Shown here in pieces: positions 10,374 through 19,888 of a DNA stretch of 64,000 nucleotides; within the stretch, counting starts at the first letter, position 1, and each line of letters starts with the position of its first letter. Made by a program: the position numbers and the translations under genes. The notes below the pieces were generated by a model. The model searched no databases and was not told the origin of the DNA. It was given only the letters and a program-made list of their open reading frames with translations. Location of the stretch: NCBI GenBank assembly GCA_963761445.1, contig CAVXHV010000005.1, positions 1,612,001 through 1,676,000 of the forward strand, written 5' to 3'. The DNA comes from CAVXHV01 sp963761445 (GTDB lineage Bacteria; Planctomycetota; Planctomycetia; Isosphaerales; Isosphaeraceae).

Positions 10374-11158
10374 TTATTCGAAGAAACGGGCGACCAGGGA
10401 CAGCCCGCCGTCGCAGACCAGGATGGCGCCGTTCACGTTGGCCGCCGCTTCGCTGAGAACGAAGATCGCCAGGTTGACGATGTCGTCGATTGCGCCCAGC
10501 CTGCGGGTGGGGATGACCGAGCGCATTTTTTCCGCAGCCTCGCCGGGCAAGAGTCGGCGCACGCCTTCGGTGTCTCCAATCGGGCCGGGCGCGATGGCGT
10601 TCACGCGAATATTTTGTGGACCCCATTCCACGGCCAGCGTGCGCGTGAGCGCGTCCACGGCCGCTTTCGCGGCCGCGACGTGCGCTTGCCCGGGCGTGCC
10701 GCCGTAGTGCAGTGTGGCGCTGATGTTCAGGATCGATCCACCGTGGGCACCCAGCCACGCGTCATAGGCAGCCCGAGAGACATTCCAGGTGCCCTTGGCA
10801 TCGATGTCGATGACCGTGCCGAAGCCGTTGGGGCTCAGCTTGGCCGATGGGCAAAAGAAGTTGCCGGCCGCGTTATTGATCAGCAGGTCGAGCGAGCCCA
10901 GCTCTTGCACTACGCGCCAACGGCCGCGCCGACCGCTTCGGGCTGACGAACATCGGCGACAATCGGCAGACATCGCCGCGAAGTCGATTCGCTGATTTGT
11001 TGCGCGGCTGCCTGCAAGCTCTCTTCATTTCGGCTGGCGATCGCCACGGAGGCGCCATGCCGCGCCAGCGCCTCGGCGATGCCGCGGCCGATGCCCGTCG
11101 CCCCGCCGGTCACCAGGGCAACTTTTCCCGTAAACATATTGTCGCGAAAGACATTCAT
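10374..11158 (-). CDS. SDR oxidoreductase, 2,4-dienoyl-CoA reductase-like, one frame break
   Basis: NAD(P)-dependent short-chain dehydrogenase of about 260 residues. The N-terminal part (MNVFRDNMFTGKVALVTGG) has the Rossmann motif TGGATGIGRG. The frame breaks near 10915, after EAVGAAVGA, and continues as VVQELGSLDLLINNAAGN. The C-terminal part resembles the DECR/PECR branch: AHVAAAKAAVDALTRTLAVEWGP in place of the usual YxxxK neighbourhood, followed by APGPIGDTEGVRRL. Its start overlaps the stop of the upstream radical SAM gene (ATGA), so the two are probably translated together. A fatty-acyl-CoA substrate is suggested by the family; in this cassette the actual substrate is unknown. Confidence 0.82.
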
Positions 11159-12102
11159 GTGATCTGGCTTTCCATGAGCGCTCGAGGATCATTCGTCTGA
11201 TTGAATCGGTCAAACCGGGCTTTGGCCCGTTTCAGCTCTCGATATCGTTCATCCTGCTCGCGGTCGTGACCTTCATCCTGCCATCCGATGAAGACGTTCG
11301 TCTGGGCACCCTCCGATTGCACCAACTTGGCGATTGTCGAAGCCGCGGCCACAGTTGTCGCGACCGAGCACCGCAGGAGATCCGGAAAAAGTGCACGCCC
11401 GCGCTCTCCACTATAGTACGGGTGCAGATTCAGGTCGACGCGCAGGCCGTGCCGAGCCCCGGCTCTCAACGCAAAGCGTGCCGTTTCCGCGGCGTCGGCC
11501 ACGGCGGTCTCACTCGTCGTTCCCGGAGCGCCGATGACGATATTCACATCAAGTCCGATCCGGTCCGCCCCGTACTGGGCTGCAAGCTCACCGAGGTCCC
11601 GAAACACGCGGATGATTGTCGCGCGCGGCATCAGCTTCCCGAGGATATCATTGCGAATCCGATCGTCCGATGACTCGACGCCAAGTATCGGTCGCACCGT
11701 GATACGCTGGCCAGCAAGAGCAAGAATCTGGCGGAGTTTTCCTTGCTTGACAAAAGCCTCGCGCGAGTCGAGCGAAAGGACGCGAACGGCCGGTAAGGAC
11801 CGTGCAAAGATGACAATTTCGTCCAGAAAATCCGGCGGCATTTCCCGCGAATTCAGGACCGAGCCCGAATTGTAGAGCACCAAGTGCCCAATCGAACCCA
11901 GGCAAGACCGATAATAATCGGCAAACCACTCCAGGCGGCCGCGGTTCGATTCCAGATCGAAGGCTGCCCCCTCCCCTGCCCCGATGTCGCAGTGTAAACA
12001 CCGCTTTCCGAGATAATACGGGCACATGCCGCCCCAGGCGTGATTTCCGAACACCAGCGCCAGCCGCGGCCCGTATCGATCGCGCACCGGTTCAAAGCGC
12101 AT
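11155..12102 (-). CDS. Radical SAM-like protein paired with a carbamoyltransferase
   Basis: 315 residues. An unusual cysteine cluster near the N-terminus, C-x7-C-x2-C in MCPYYLGKRCLHCDIG, and the strand ILGVESSDDRIRNDILGK resemble the Elp3/MiaB-type and archaeosine-type radical SAM proteins, which bind a 4Fe-4S cluster and cleave S-adenosylmethionine. The spacing is not the canonical CxxxCxxC, so the assignment is moderate. It sits 39 bp downstream of the carbamoyltransferase and overlaps the following SDR start by 4 bp. No frame break. The three genes look like a modification cassette of unknown product. Confidence 0.65.
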   Translation of the reverse strand: MRFEPVRDRYGPRLALVFGNHAWGGMCPYYLGKRCLHCDIGAGEGAAFDLESNRGRLEWFADYYRSCLGSIGHLVLYNSGSVLNSREMPPDFLDEIVIFARSLPAVRVLSLDSREAFVKQGKLRQILALAGQRITVRPILGVESSDDRIRNDILGKLMPRATIIRVFRDLGELAAQYGADRIGLDVNIVIGAPGTTSETAVADAAETARFALRAGARHGLRVDLNLHPYYSGERGRALFPDLLRCSVATTVAAASTIAKLVQSEGAQTNVFIGWQDEGHDREQDERYRELKRAKARFDRFNQTNDPRALMESQIT

Positions 12103-12141
12103 GGATTCCGGCGGCTCGATTCGAACCGTGGCGCGTGCGCA

Positions 12142-13930
12142 TTAGTCTGGGCGTCGGACAAGGCGATCTCCCAGAAAAAGGGCGTCAATGTGCGAACGTG
12201 CGAATGTGTGCAGAGCATCGTCGGGAGTGGCCACCAGCGGCTCCTGGTCGTTGAACGACGTGTTCAGAACGAGCGGAACGCCGGTGAGGTCTCGGAATCG
12301 GGTGATCAGCGCGTGAAACAACGGGTTTTGTGTGGCGTCCACTAACTGTACGCGGCAGGTGCCGTCACGATGCCGTACGGCCGGAATTCGGTCGCGCTGC
12401 TCGATATGGATCGGATAGGCCAGATTCATGAACGTGCGGCAGGAGGAGGCGCGCGGCCAGCGACTCGGCATCGTAAACCAGCATTCGGCCTCTTCGGCCA
12501 GCACCGATGCGCCGAAGGGCCGGAATTCCTCGCGGTGTTTGATTGTGCGATTGAGCCTATCGCGAATCGAGGCGTTGCGCGGGTCGGCGAGGAGCGAACG
12601 GTTGCCCAGAGCTCGAGGACCGAATTCCATTCGACCTTGAAACCATCCCACCAGAAGGCCTTGGGCGATGAGAGCCGCGGCGGCGGCGGCACGATCGTCT
12701 ACTTCTTGAAATCGAAGGCCTGACCGAGCAACAGCGGCTTCCATTGCGGCAGCCCCATACTCCGGGCCCAGGAACGGCGAGTGCACATCGGGCTGGTAGA
12801 TCCGCATCTCTCGAGCAGTCACATCCTCTTGAAACGCGACGTCGAGCGCTGCTCCGATCGCGGTGCCGCCATCGTGCGGCGCACAGGGCACGAAGAGCGA
12901 TTGGAAGATGCCCTCGCGCTCGAGGCGGGCGTTCGAGACGCAGTTGAGCGCGAGCCCGCCGGCGAAAACGAGATCGCGTTCGTCAATGGCCCATGAAAGT
13001 CGCTGAGCGAGCGCGAGCACCGCCTGCTCGGTTCGGCGTTGCAAGGCCGCGGCGAGATCGGCAAACCGCGTGTGTGTGTGCGACTCTCCGGGCTGCCGTC
13101 TGGGTCCAAACAGTGATTCGAGTCCGGAGACGTCATCGCTGCGCAGGCGTGCAATCTCGGGCTCGACGCGGAAAGGCGGCGCGTCCTTGCCGATCACCCC
13201 GCCAGCTTGATCGAGGATCGGGAAGAGAAGATCGAGTTCGGGAGCGAATCGGTCATCGTGCCCGTAGGCGGCCAGCCCCATGACCTTGCCGGCGTCGAAC
13301 TCGGTGAAGCCGAGATAGACGGATACCCGCTCCCAGAGCATGCCGATCGAGTGCGGATAGGGGATCTCTTCGAGCAACTGGAGTCCGCCGGCGCTGCCTC
13401 GACCGAGCCAGACGGTCGACTCTTCACCGATTCCGTCGATTACCAGGATTGCGGCCGATGGAAACGGTGACGCGTAGAATGCACTCGCGGCGTGGGCGCG
13501 GTGATGAGATACGAAATGAAATCGATCGACGACGGTTTTGTCATTCGCCTCGCGGGCGAGGATCTGCGGAATCGCGAGTAGTCGGGAATTGAATTCCACC
13601 TCGCCCTGTAACGTGCCGAATCCTGTCTTGTCACTGAGGGGGTATGGATCGACCCCGACCAAGGCGACCCGGCGTCCCGGCGCGAGTGAATAAGCGAAGG
13701 CGTCAATACTTGAGAGCTGCTCCTGCGGCACGAATCGGAGACAGGCACGAATCGCGTTCCAGGGAAGCTCATCGGGGTTTGTCACTCGGGCCTGCTTGGC
13801 GTGCTTGGTTCGGGAAAAGCGTTCTTCTTCGACGGCGAAGATGACCTGATCGCCGCGCACGCAGCGCCGCTGAGCTTTCGTGATAGGCGCAGTTGATTCC
13901 CAGCACCAGCCGTTTTTCTGCGAGAGCCAT
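12142..13930 (-). CDS. NodU/CmcH-family carbamoyltransferase, one frame break near the start
   Basis: About 595 residues. It transfers a carbamoyl group from carbamoyl phosphate, through ATP activation, to a sugar or small-molecule hydroxyl. The main frame contains the N-terminal-domain motif HHRAHAASAFYASPF, the TsaD-like GGLALNCVSNARL and the C-terminal EFGPRALGNRSLLADPR and FNDQEPLV. The true N-terminus lies upstream: ATG 13930 reads MALAEKRLVLGINCAYHESS and joins VRGDQVIFAVEEERFSRTKH after a one-base break near 13868. It follows the coiled-coil gene of the ABC operon by 24 bp. Linked genes are a radical SAM protein and an SDR; no glycosyltransferase or polyketide genes are close, so the acceptor is unknown. 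Confidence 0.88.
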
Positions 13931-13954
13931 GAGCGGCCTCGAGCAAACTTCAGC

Positions 13955-14904
13955 TTAGAGGAATTGAATCTCGTCCTGGCGACGTCGCGGCCGGGACGGC
14001 TCTTGCTCGATCGGAGCTGCTCCAGCTACTTCGCGCGACAGGATGTTCGGGACCGCGATATCAAAGGATTCCCCGCCGGTGGCAAACCCCAGGTCGTTGA
14101 TGGTCTGCTCGGTGCGGACCAAGCCCTGCGTGATCTGCTCAACCTGCCCGGTGATGGCTTCGGCATCGCTGCGGTTGATCGCCAGTTCGGTGATCGACTG
14201 GATTTTTGTCTCCAGGTTCTCGATCTCGGCCTGAAGCAACTCGTAGTTCTCGCGGGCCTTTACCAGATTGGCGAGCCGGGACTTGCCGGTCTCCAGGCTG
14301 CCTTGCAGAGACTGCCTGATCCGTGTGCGATTGGCCGATTCGGGTTCCTTGTCCAGCCGGCGGATCCGCTCCTCGAGTCGTTTGATCTCGGTTTCTATCT
14401 CCTGCATGCTCGTGCTCTGGAAGAACCGCTCGAGCATGTGCTGGGTGTAGAGCGTGCGCAGGTAGATCCAGAGCAGGCGGTCCAGATCGGCAAGCTGCAG
14501 CTCATCAAGTGAGCGCAGCGGCGCCTCACCGTCGGTGCGCGCAACTGCTCGGCGATCTGCCGCACGGAAAGGCAGCGCTCTTTCAGGGCTTGAAAGCGGC
14601 GAAGCTGGGCCGGTGGAAGCGCCCGCATCAAGCGCACGACCGCCTCGGCATTCGCCTGGGCGCGGGCCGCCTTGTGATCCTGGGCGTCGACGTGCCGCTG
14701 AAATCGGGGATGCGTGCCGATGAACCCCAGGTACGCCGCTTCACCGGCGAGCACCAGCGGTAGGAACACGTCGGGGTGCCCGGAGATCAAGGCGAAGCCC
14801 ATGCCGCCAGCGAACGCGAGCAGGTTCCAGTGGAAGAGGAATGCCTTCTTGATGTATTTGCCCAGGCCCACCGCTCCACTAATCCTTCCCAGAATGATCC
14901 GCAC
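13955..14904 (-). CDS. Membrane-anchored coiled-coil protein of the ABC operon, one frame break
   Basis: About 315 residues, not matched to a named family. The N-terminal part has two hydrophobic segments (FHWNLLAFAGGMGFALISG; VFLPLVLAGEAAYLGFIG). The C-terminal half is strongly helical and charged (EIETEIKRLEERIRRLDKE, NLETKIQSI), a coiled coil. The frame breaks near 14520: RQIAEQLRAPT must be continued by DGEAPLRSLDELQLADLDR, then TLYTQHMLERFF. The gene starts 6 bp after the ABC ATPase stop, so it belongs to that operon, and may organise or regulate the transporter at the inner membrane (inference). Confidence 0.7.
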
Positions 14905-14910
14905 GATGTT

Positions 14911-15831
14911 TCAAGTGCCCGCCCGGCGACTTTCTTCGAGCTGGCTGATCAGATCACGCAGATAATATACCGTTTGCTGGAACCGTTCCTCGCGCTGCAT
15001 TTCCTTGGACGGCCGATCCGAAGGCTCGATCGTCAGCTCGTGAAGGATTGTTCCGGGCGAATTCGAGACCACATAAATGCGGTCTCCCAGAAACACGGCT
15101 TCCTCGATCGAGTGGGTCACGAAGAAAACGGTTGCCTGAGTCGTGCGCCAGAGCTCGAGGACCAGGTCTTGCATGGCCATGCGAGTCATCGGGTCGAGCG
15201 CACCGAACGGCTCGTCCATCAGAATGATTCTTGGGTGCAGGATCAAGGTGCGAGCGATCGCCACGCGCTGTCGCATGCCGCCGGAGAGCTCGTGCGGGTA
15301 CTTGTTCTGGTCGATGGCGACGTCGAGCCCGACCCGCGCGATCCAGCGCTTTGCGTGCTCGTACCGCTCTCGTCGCGGAACTCCCTGGCATTCCAGGCCG
15401 AAGGCGACGTTGTCGAGCACCGTGCGATGGTCAAAGCTCGTGTAGTCCTGGAAGACCATGCCGCGGTCGGCGCCGGGGCCGCGGACGTTTTCCCCCATCA
15501 CGAGGACTTCGCCCTTGGATGGCGGATGCTGCGGACTGAGCCCGGCGATGAGCCGCAAAATCGTGCTCTTGCCGCTGCCGCTGGGGCCGAGCACGCAGAT
15601 GAACTCGCCCTTGCCGACCAGGTCTTCGACCACGAATGTGACATTGCGAATTGCCGTGAATTCGTTGGATTTCCCGGCGTTGAAGGTTTTGGTCACGTCG
15701 CGAAACTGGACGACGTGCGGCTCGCGCACCTCACCCGGCTGCCGCACGCCGGCGAGAATTCGCCCAACTCCAACCGCTTGGCCTGTTCCGGGACTGACGA
15801 CCGTACCTGGTTTTGGATCAGTGGTAGTCAT
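14911..15831 (-). CDS. ABC transporter ATP-binding protein (nitrate/sulfonate/taurine type)
   Basis: 306 residues. Walker A GPSGSGKST, Q-loop MVFQDYTSF, signature LSGGMRQR, Walker B IILMDEP and H-loop THSIEEAV are all present, as in SsuB/TauB/NrtD proteins. About 40 residues precede the usual domain start (HVVQFRDVTKTF). It energises import by the permease upstream, whose stop overlaps its ATG by 4 bp. The substrate cannot be told from the sequence. Confidence 0.93.
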   Translation of the reverse strand: MTTTDPKPGTVVSPGTGQAVGVGRILAGVRQPGEVREPHVVQFRDVTKTFNAGKSNEFTAIRNVTFVVEDLVGKGEFICVLGPSGSGKSTILRLIAGLSPQHPPSKGEVLVMGENVRGPGADRGMVFQDYTSFDHRTVLDNVAFGLECQGVPRRERYEHAKRWIARVGLDVAIDQNKYPHELSGGMRQRVAIARTLILHPRIILMDEPFGALDPMTRMAMQDLVLELWRTTQATVFFVTHSIEEAVFLGDRIYVVSNSPGTILHELTIEPSDRPSKEMQREERFQQTVYYLRDLISQLEESRRAGT

Positions 15832-16793
15832 GGTGTTTTGGCATCGGCCGGAGCACTGGCCGGCGCGGACGTGCCGGCCGCTTTCCGCCCAAGCTGCCCC
15901 GTGACTGCTCTCCAGATCGCCAGCCGCAGGTCTTCCCAGGCGTGCAACACGCTGCGCAGGAGCCGGTCCAGGAGCCCCATTCCGCCGTAACGGTACGGAA
16001 ACAGCTCAGCCTGCACGAAGGAAAAGAACCGGTCAATACACAGTGCGACAACCGGAATGATCAGCAGGATGAGCAGCACGTGCTCTTTTTTCCCCAGCCG
16101 CTGTGATGTGTTGATCAGATCGCCCAGTCCGCCCGCTTCCGAGCCGAACTTCACCACTTCGGCGAGCATGATGTAGCCGAACGCGAGGCCGAAAAGCAGC
16201 CGCAGCGAATTGAACACGCTGGGCAGGGCCAGAGGCAAGAGCACTTTGCCGATCGTCTGCCAGGTGCCGGCGCCCAGCGTGTAAGCCGTGTCGATGTACT
16301 GGCCGCCCACTTCTTCGATGGCACGCGTGGTGTCCCAGAGGACGAACGCCACACAGGCAATGAAAATGAACATCACCTTCTGCGTCTCGCCGATATCGAA
16401 GAGTGAAAATGTGAGCGGAATGAGTGCTGCGACGGGAATGTTGCGTCCGAACAAGGTCATCGGCATGAAGAAGGCTTGCATGCGGCCGAAGCAGCCGCAG
16501 AGCACCCCCAGCGGCACGCCGACGAGCGTGGCCAGGCCGAAGCCGAGAGACAGCCTTCGCAAGGTGATCAAGAGGTTGCGCGTGAGGGCCCGATCGAACC
16601 ACAGGCTGGGAAAGCTGGCGAAGGTTTCAGCCGGGCTGGGGAGCCCTTTCGAAGGCGAGATGATCCGCTCTTCGACCGGGCCCGCCGTCACAAACCACCA
16701 GATCGCCAGGCAGGTGCCCACGCCCAGAATGCCCATGAGCACCGCCTGCCAGGCCGGCAATCGCCGCCGCAAGGCGAAACGGAAACCTTTCAT
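15828..16793 (-). CDS. ABC transporter permease (SsuC/TauC type)
   Basis: 321 residues from MKGFRFALRRRLPAWQA. About six membrane segments; the cytoplasmic coupling loop is in EVGGQYIDTAYTLGAG...LPLALPSVFN, as in the BPD-transporter inner-membrane component family. The ATG overlaps the upstream stop (TGATG), which fixes the start at 16793 rather than the upstream ATG at 16877. It has a C-terminal tail rich in Ala and Pro. It forms the channel for the substrate delivered by the OmpA-fused binding protein. Confidence 0.92.
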   Translation of the reverse strand: MKGFRFALRRRLPAWQAVLMGILGVGTCLAIWWFVTAGPVEERIISPSKGLPSPAETFASFPSLWFDRALTRNLLITLRRLSLGFGLATLVGVPLGVLCGCFGRMQAFFMPMTLFGRNIPVAALIPLTFSLFDIGETQKVMFIFIACVAFVLWDTTRAIEEVGGQYIDTAYTLGAGTWQTIGKVLLPLALPSVFNSLRLLFGLAFGYIMLAEVVKFGSEAGGLGDLINTSQRLGKKEHVLLILLIIPVVALCIDRFFSFVQAELFPYRYGGMGLLDRLLRSVLHAWEDLRLAIWRAVTGQLGRKAAGTSAPASAPADAKTP

Positions 16794-18547
16794 CAGTTTG
16801 CCTTCTCGGCGGTGAGCACCTTGATCTCGACGCGTCGATTCTTGGTCTGATTGAGTGGGTCGACCGGCTGGTCCCATCCCATACCGTCGGCGTTGAATCG
16901 ATTCGCATCGAGCTCGCTATACTTCTTGATCAGCGCTTCCTTGATCGCATTGGCCCGCTTGAGGGAGAGGTCCTTGACGGCCTCGACCGGCACCTGGCCT
17001 TTCATCGAGCTGTCCGTGTGGCCCTCGATGATGATTCGAGCGGCGCCGAACTGGCCGGCCAGTTGAGCAATTTCGTCCAAGACGTTTTCGACATTCGGGT
17101 CGTACCGTTCCTCCACTTTCTTGCCATTCACCGTCCGCTCTACCGTGGCCATCGGGTCAAAGCTGTTCGGGAAGAAGTGGATCACGACCGTATTGGTCAG
17201 AATCTCGCCGCCACTCTCGGCACGGACAGTCTGCACGTCCTTGGGAGCGACCTTGGATTCGTACTCGACCTTCGACTTGGCGTACTTTTCTTCCTGCCCA
17301 AGCTTTTGAATGACCGAGTAGTCCATCACCTGGTCGAAGGGCACCGGCCGGTGGGTGATTGAGTGGATCCGGCGATACAGCATGTAAGCACGCTGCCAGG
17401 TTCGCTCAAAATTCGTCGGGTTGTTTTGATTGATGAAGAACTGGAAGTTCTCGGCCCAGTTGGTGCTGTGGGCGTCGCCCAGCATCGCGAGGGCGTCGCC
17501 CTGCGGAATGCTGTAACCGGCGGCCATGAGCTCGGAGACCTTCTGCTTGTTGGCCTGGTCTTTGAGCTGCTCCATTGCGTCGAAGATTCCGCGCACGAGG
17601 CCCTCGATGATCGGTGCGTGGTCACGGGCGAAGTCGGCGCGGGCGAACCACACGTCGGCGATCAGCCGGTTGGCTTCCTGCGTCGTCACGAGCATGCGGT
17701 TACCTTTGATCTTCGCGAGGTTGTAGATGTCGGGCGCCCACGACACGCACGCCGAGATGTCTTTCTGGCCGTTGAACGCGGCTGCGGCCGCGAAGGCGTC
17801 GACGGTGAAGGTCATGTCAACCTCTTCCGGTTGCACTCCGCCTGAAACCAGCATGTTGAGCGCGAAGTAATGCGAGGGCGAGTTCTGCGCCAGCACCATC
17901 TTCTTGCCGCGCAGATCGGCAGCCGTCTTGATGTTCTCGCGCACGACGATGCCATCCCCGCCGTTCGAGAAATCGACCTGCTGGTAGATGCGCGGCATGA
18001 TCCGGCTGTCGGTCGGATTGCCTTCGGAGTCGACGAAGCCCTCCATGAACAGCGGCACCATATCGAGCGTGGCCCAGCCGATGTGCACTCCGCCGGACGC
18101 ATAGGCGTCGCGCATGTTAACCGGCTGATCGATCAAAACGAGATCGACCTTGAACTTCTCTCCTCCGGGAGCCGTCCATTCCTTGCCCGCCTGGAACCCG
18201 TTATTCGCAAACACGATGGGCGCCCAACCTGCCCATATGTTCAGAGCAAATCGCACCGTATTGTTGACGAGCGGCTTGTAAGCGGCGGTTCCCTTCACCG
18301 GCGGCAGCTTCTCGGCCGGCTTGAACGTGTATTCCTTGACGGTGGTCGGGCTCGACGTGTCCTGGCTCGATTCGGCGGGTTGTGCGAGTTCCTTGGGGTC
18401 GATCTTCGCTTGGCCGGCACCGCCGCCAGGCGGGGCAGCGGGCGGAGGAGCGATCACATCCCGACCGCGATAAACTGCAAAGCCAATCAGCGCAGCAACT
18501 ACGAGCCCGACTGCAATATAAAAACCGCTCTTGGGTTGTTCAGCCAT
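16793..18547 (-). CDS. ABC substrate-binding protein fused to an OmpA-like peptidoglycan-binding domain
   Basis: 584 residues in three parts. Residues about 9-25 (FYIAVGLVVAALIGFAVYRG) form an N-terminal membrane anchor, followed by a Pro/Ala-rich linker. Residues about 95-400 resemble the NMT1/SsuA-like periplasmic-binding fold (FALNIWAGWAPIVFAN; LRGKKMVLAQNSPSHYF). Residues about 455-580 are an OmpA-C domain with EGHTDSS, LSLKRANAI and KNRRVEIKV, the segments that bind diaminopimelate in peptidoglycan. The protein would thus be tethered to both membrane and wall while capturing a ligand. It is first in a four-gene operon with permease, ATPase and coiled-coil protein, read from the divergent region at 18548-18845. 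Frame intact. Confidence 0.88.
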   Translation of the reverse strand: MAEQPKSGFYIAVGLVVAALIGFAVYRGRDVIAPPPAAPPGGGAGQAKIDPKELAQPAESSQDTSSPTTVKEYTFKPAEKLPPVKGTAAYKPLVNNTVRFALNIWAGWAPIVFANNGFQAGKEWTAPGGEKFKVDLVLIDQPVNMRDAYASGGVHIGWATLDMVPLFMEGFVDSEGNPTDSRIMPRIYQQVDFSNGGDGIVVRENIKTAADLRGKKMVLAQNSPSHYFALNMLVSGGVQPEEVDMTFTVDAFAAAAAFNGQKDISACVSWAPDIYNLAKIKGNRMLVTTQEANRLIADVWFARADFARDHAPIIEGLVRGIFDAMEQLKDQANKQKVSELMAAGYSIPQGDALAMLGDAHSTNWAENFQFFINQNNPTNFERTWQRAYMLYRRIHSITHRPVPFDQVMDYSVIQKLGQEEKYAKSKVEYESKVAPKDVQTVRAESGGEILTNTVVIHFFPNSFDPMATVERTVNGKKVEERYDPNVENVLDEIAQLAGQFGAARIIIEGHTDSSMKGQVPVEAVKDLSLKRANAIKEALIKKYSELDANRFNADGMGWDQPVDPLNQTKNRRVEIKVLTAEKAN

Positions 18548-18845
18548 CTTGCGAGACTCCGTCGATCAGGGAAGCGGAGAGGTTCTATCTTGTCTTTTGT
18601 GTGTCTAGAAGGGTTTTCCTCTACGACAGAGTACTGCCCGTCACCCTTCCATTCAATGAACCGCCTCCAAGTGAATCGCCCGGGAAAGTTGTTTATTGTT
18701 TCGATTCGACTCGCCGGAATTGATGGCGTAGATGGTTGAAGTCCATCGGTTCCGCTTATATTCTCGTCTTGGCAGCGCAAGGGCGGGTGGCCACCAGGTG
18801 CCATCAGGTTGTCGCAAGCCGAGCTCGCATCAGGACGCGATCCGT
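18548..18845. promoter_or_regulatory. Divergent intergenic region between ABC operon and oxidase operon
   Basis: 298 bp separating the minus-strand ABC operon start from the plus-strand cox2 start. It must carry promoters in both directions. It contains a locally AT-rich stretch around 18690-18725. I find no clear palindrome and no confident -35/-10 pair. Confidence 0.5.
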
Positions 18846-19860
18846 ATGAGCAGACTCATCGTCTTTGCCAGTCGAGCCGGTGCGGCGGAGAATCTATCGA
18901 TCTTCGATCCGAGCTCACCATCTGCGCACGCCATCCGCTCGCTCTTCATCCTCGTCCTGGCGGTCTGTGGTGTGATCCTCGTTGTCGTCGAAGGCGTGCT
19001 CATCTATAGCATCGTCCGCTTTCGCAGCCGCGCAGCCCAGAAAGCCGAGCCGCCGCAGGTGTATGGCAGCATGCCGATCGAGATCGCCTGGACGGTCGCG
19101 CCGGCACTCACCGCCTTCGTGCTCACACTCATCCTCACCCGCACCGAGTTCCTGGTGCGCGTTGACCCCCAATCGCCGCCGGCGGGGGCGAAGCCGCTGT
19201 ACGTCACGGTGATCGGCCATCAATGGTGGTGGGAATACGTCTACGAAAAATATGACGATCAGAAGCTTGGCTTCATCACTGCCAACGAGCTCCACGTGCC
19301 GGCAAGCGACGACAAGACGCCGCGGCCGGTTTACTTGACGCTTCTGTCGGCCGATGTCTGCCACAGCTTCTGGGTGCCACGCCTGGCCGGCAAGACCGAT
19401 CTGATTCCGGGCAAGACCAATCAGATGTGGTTCCAGACCAGTACAACCGGGGTTTTCCTGGGCGCAGTGCGCCGAGTACTGCGGCACCCAGCACGCCAAC
19501 ATGCTGTTGCGGGTCAAAGTGGAAACCGAGACCGATTTCAAAGCGTGGGTCGTAAACCAGCAACGGCCGGCTATCGAGGACCCCGCTATGCGTGAGGCGA
19601 AAGCGGAGTTCCTCTCGCAGTCGTGCGTGAACTGCCACCGAGTGCGGGGCACCACGGCCCAAGGGACCTACGCCCCCGACCTGACCCACTTGATGAGCCG
19701 GCAGACCATCGCCGCCGGGATGACCGGCAATACACCCGAGAACCTGCGCCAGTGGATGAATGATCCCCAGCAGATCAAAGATGGCTGCCTCATGCCTCGA
19801 TTTGGATTGAACCGAAGACGCGTTGATCTTCTCGTGGACTACTTGACGACTCTGAAATAA
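18846..19860 (+). CDS. ctaC: Cytochrome c oxidase subunit II with fused cytochrome c (caa3 type), one frame break
   Basis: About 337 residues from MSRLIVFASRAGAAEN; an in-frame ATG at 18732 would add an unlikely 38-residue leader. Two membrane segments (FILVLAVCGVILVVVEGVLIY; MPIEIAWTVAPALTAFVLTLI) precede the copper domain with VIGHQWWWEY and DVCHSFWVP. The CuA ligands lie exactly across the frame break near 19465: the first frame ends TSTTGVFLG and the second gives QCAEYCGTQHANM, consistent with one extra base. The C-terminus is a cytochrome c with SCVNCHRVRG and a later Met ligand region (DGCLMPRFG). It accepts electrons from cytochrome c and passes them to subunit I. First gene of the respiratory island. 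Confidence 0.93.
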
Positions 19861-19888
19861 AACGGATCGACCGGTCTGCGACCAGAAG

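Noticed and set aside
18915..19655. 246-codon minus-strand frame opposite cox2
   Set aside because: Shadow of the oxidase subunit II gene; composition atypical.
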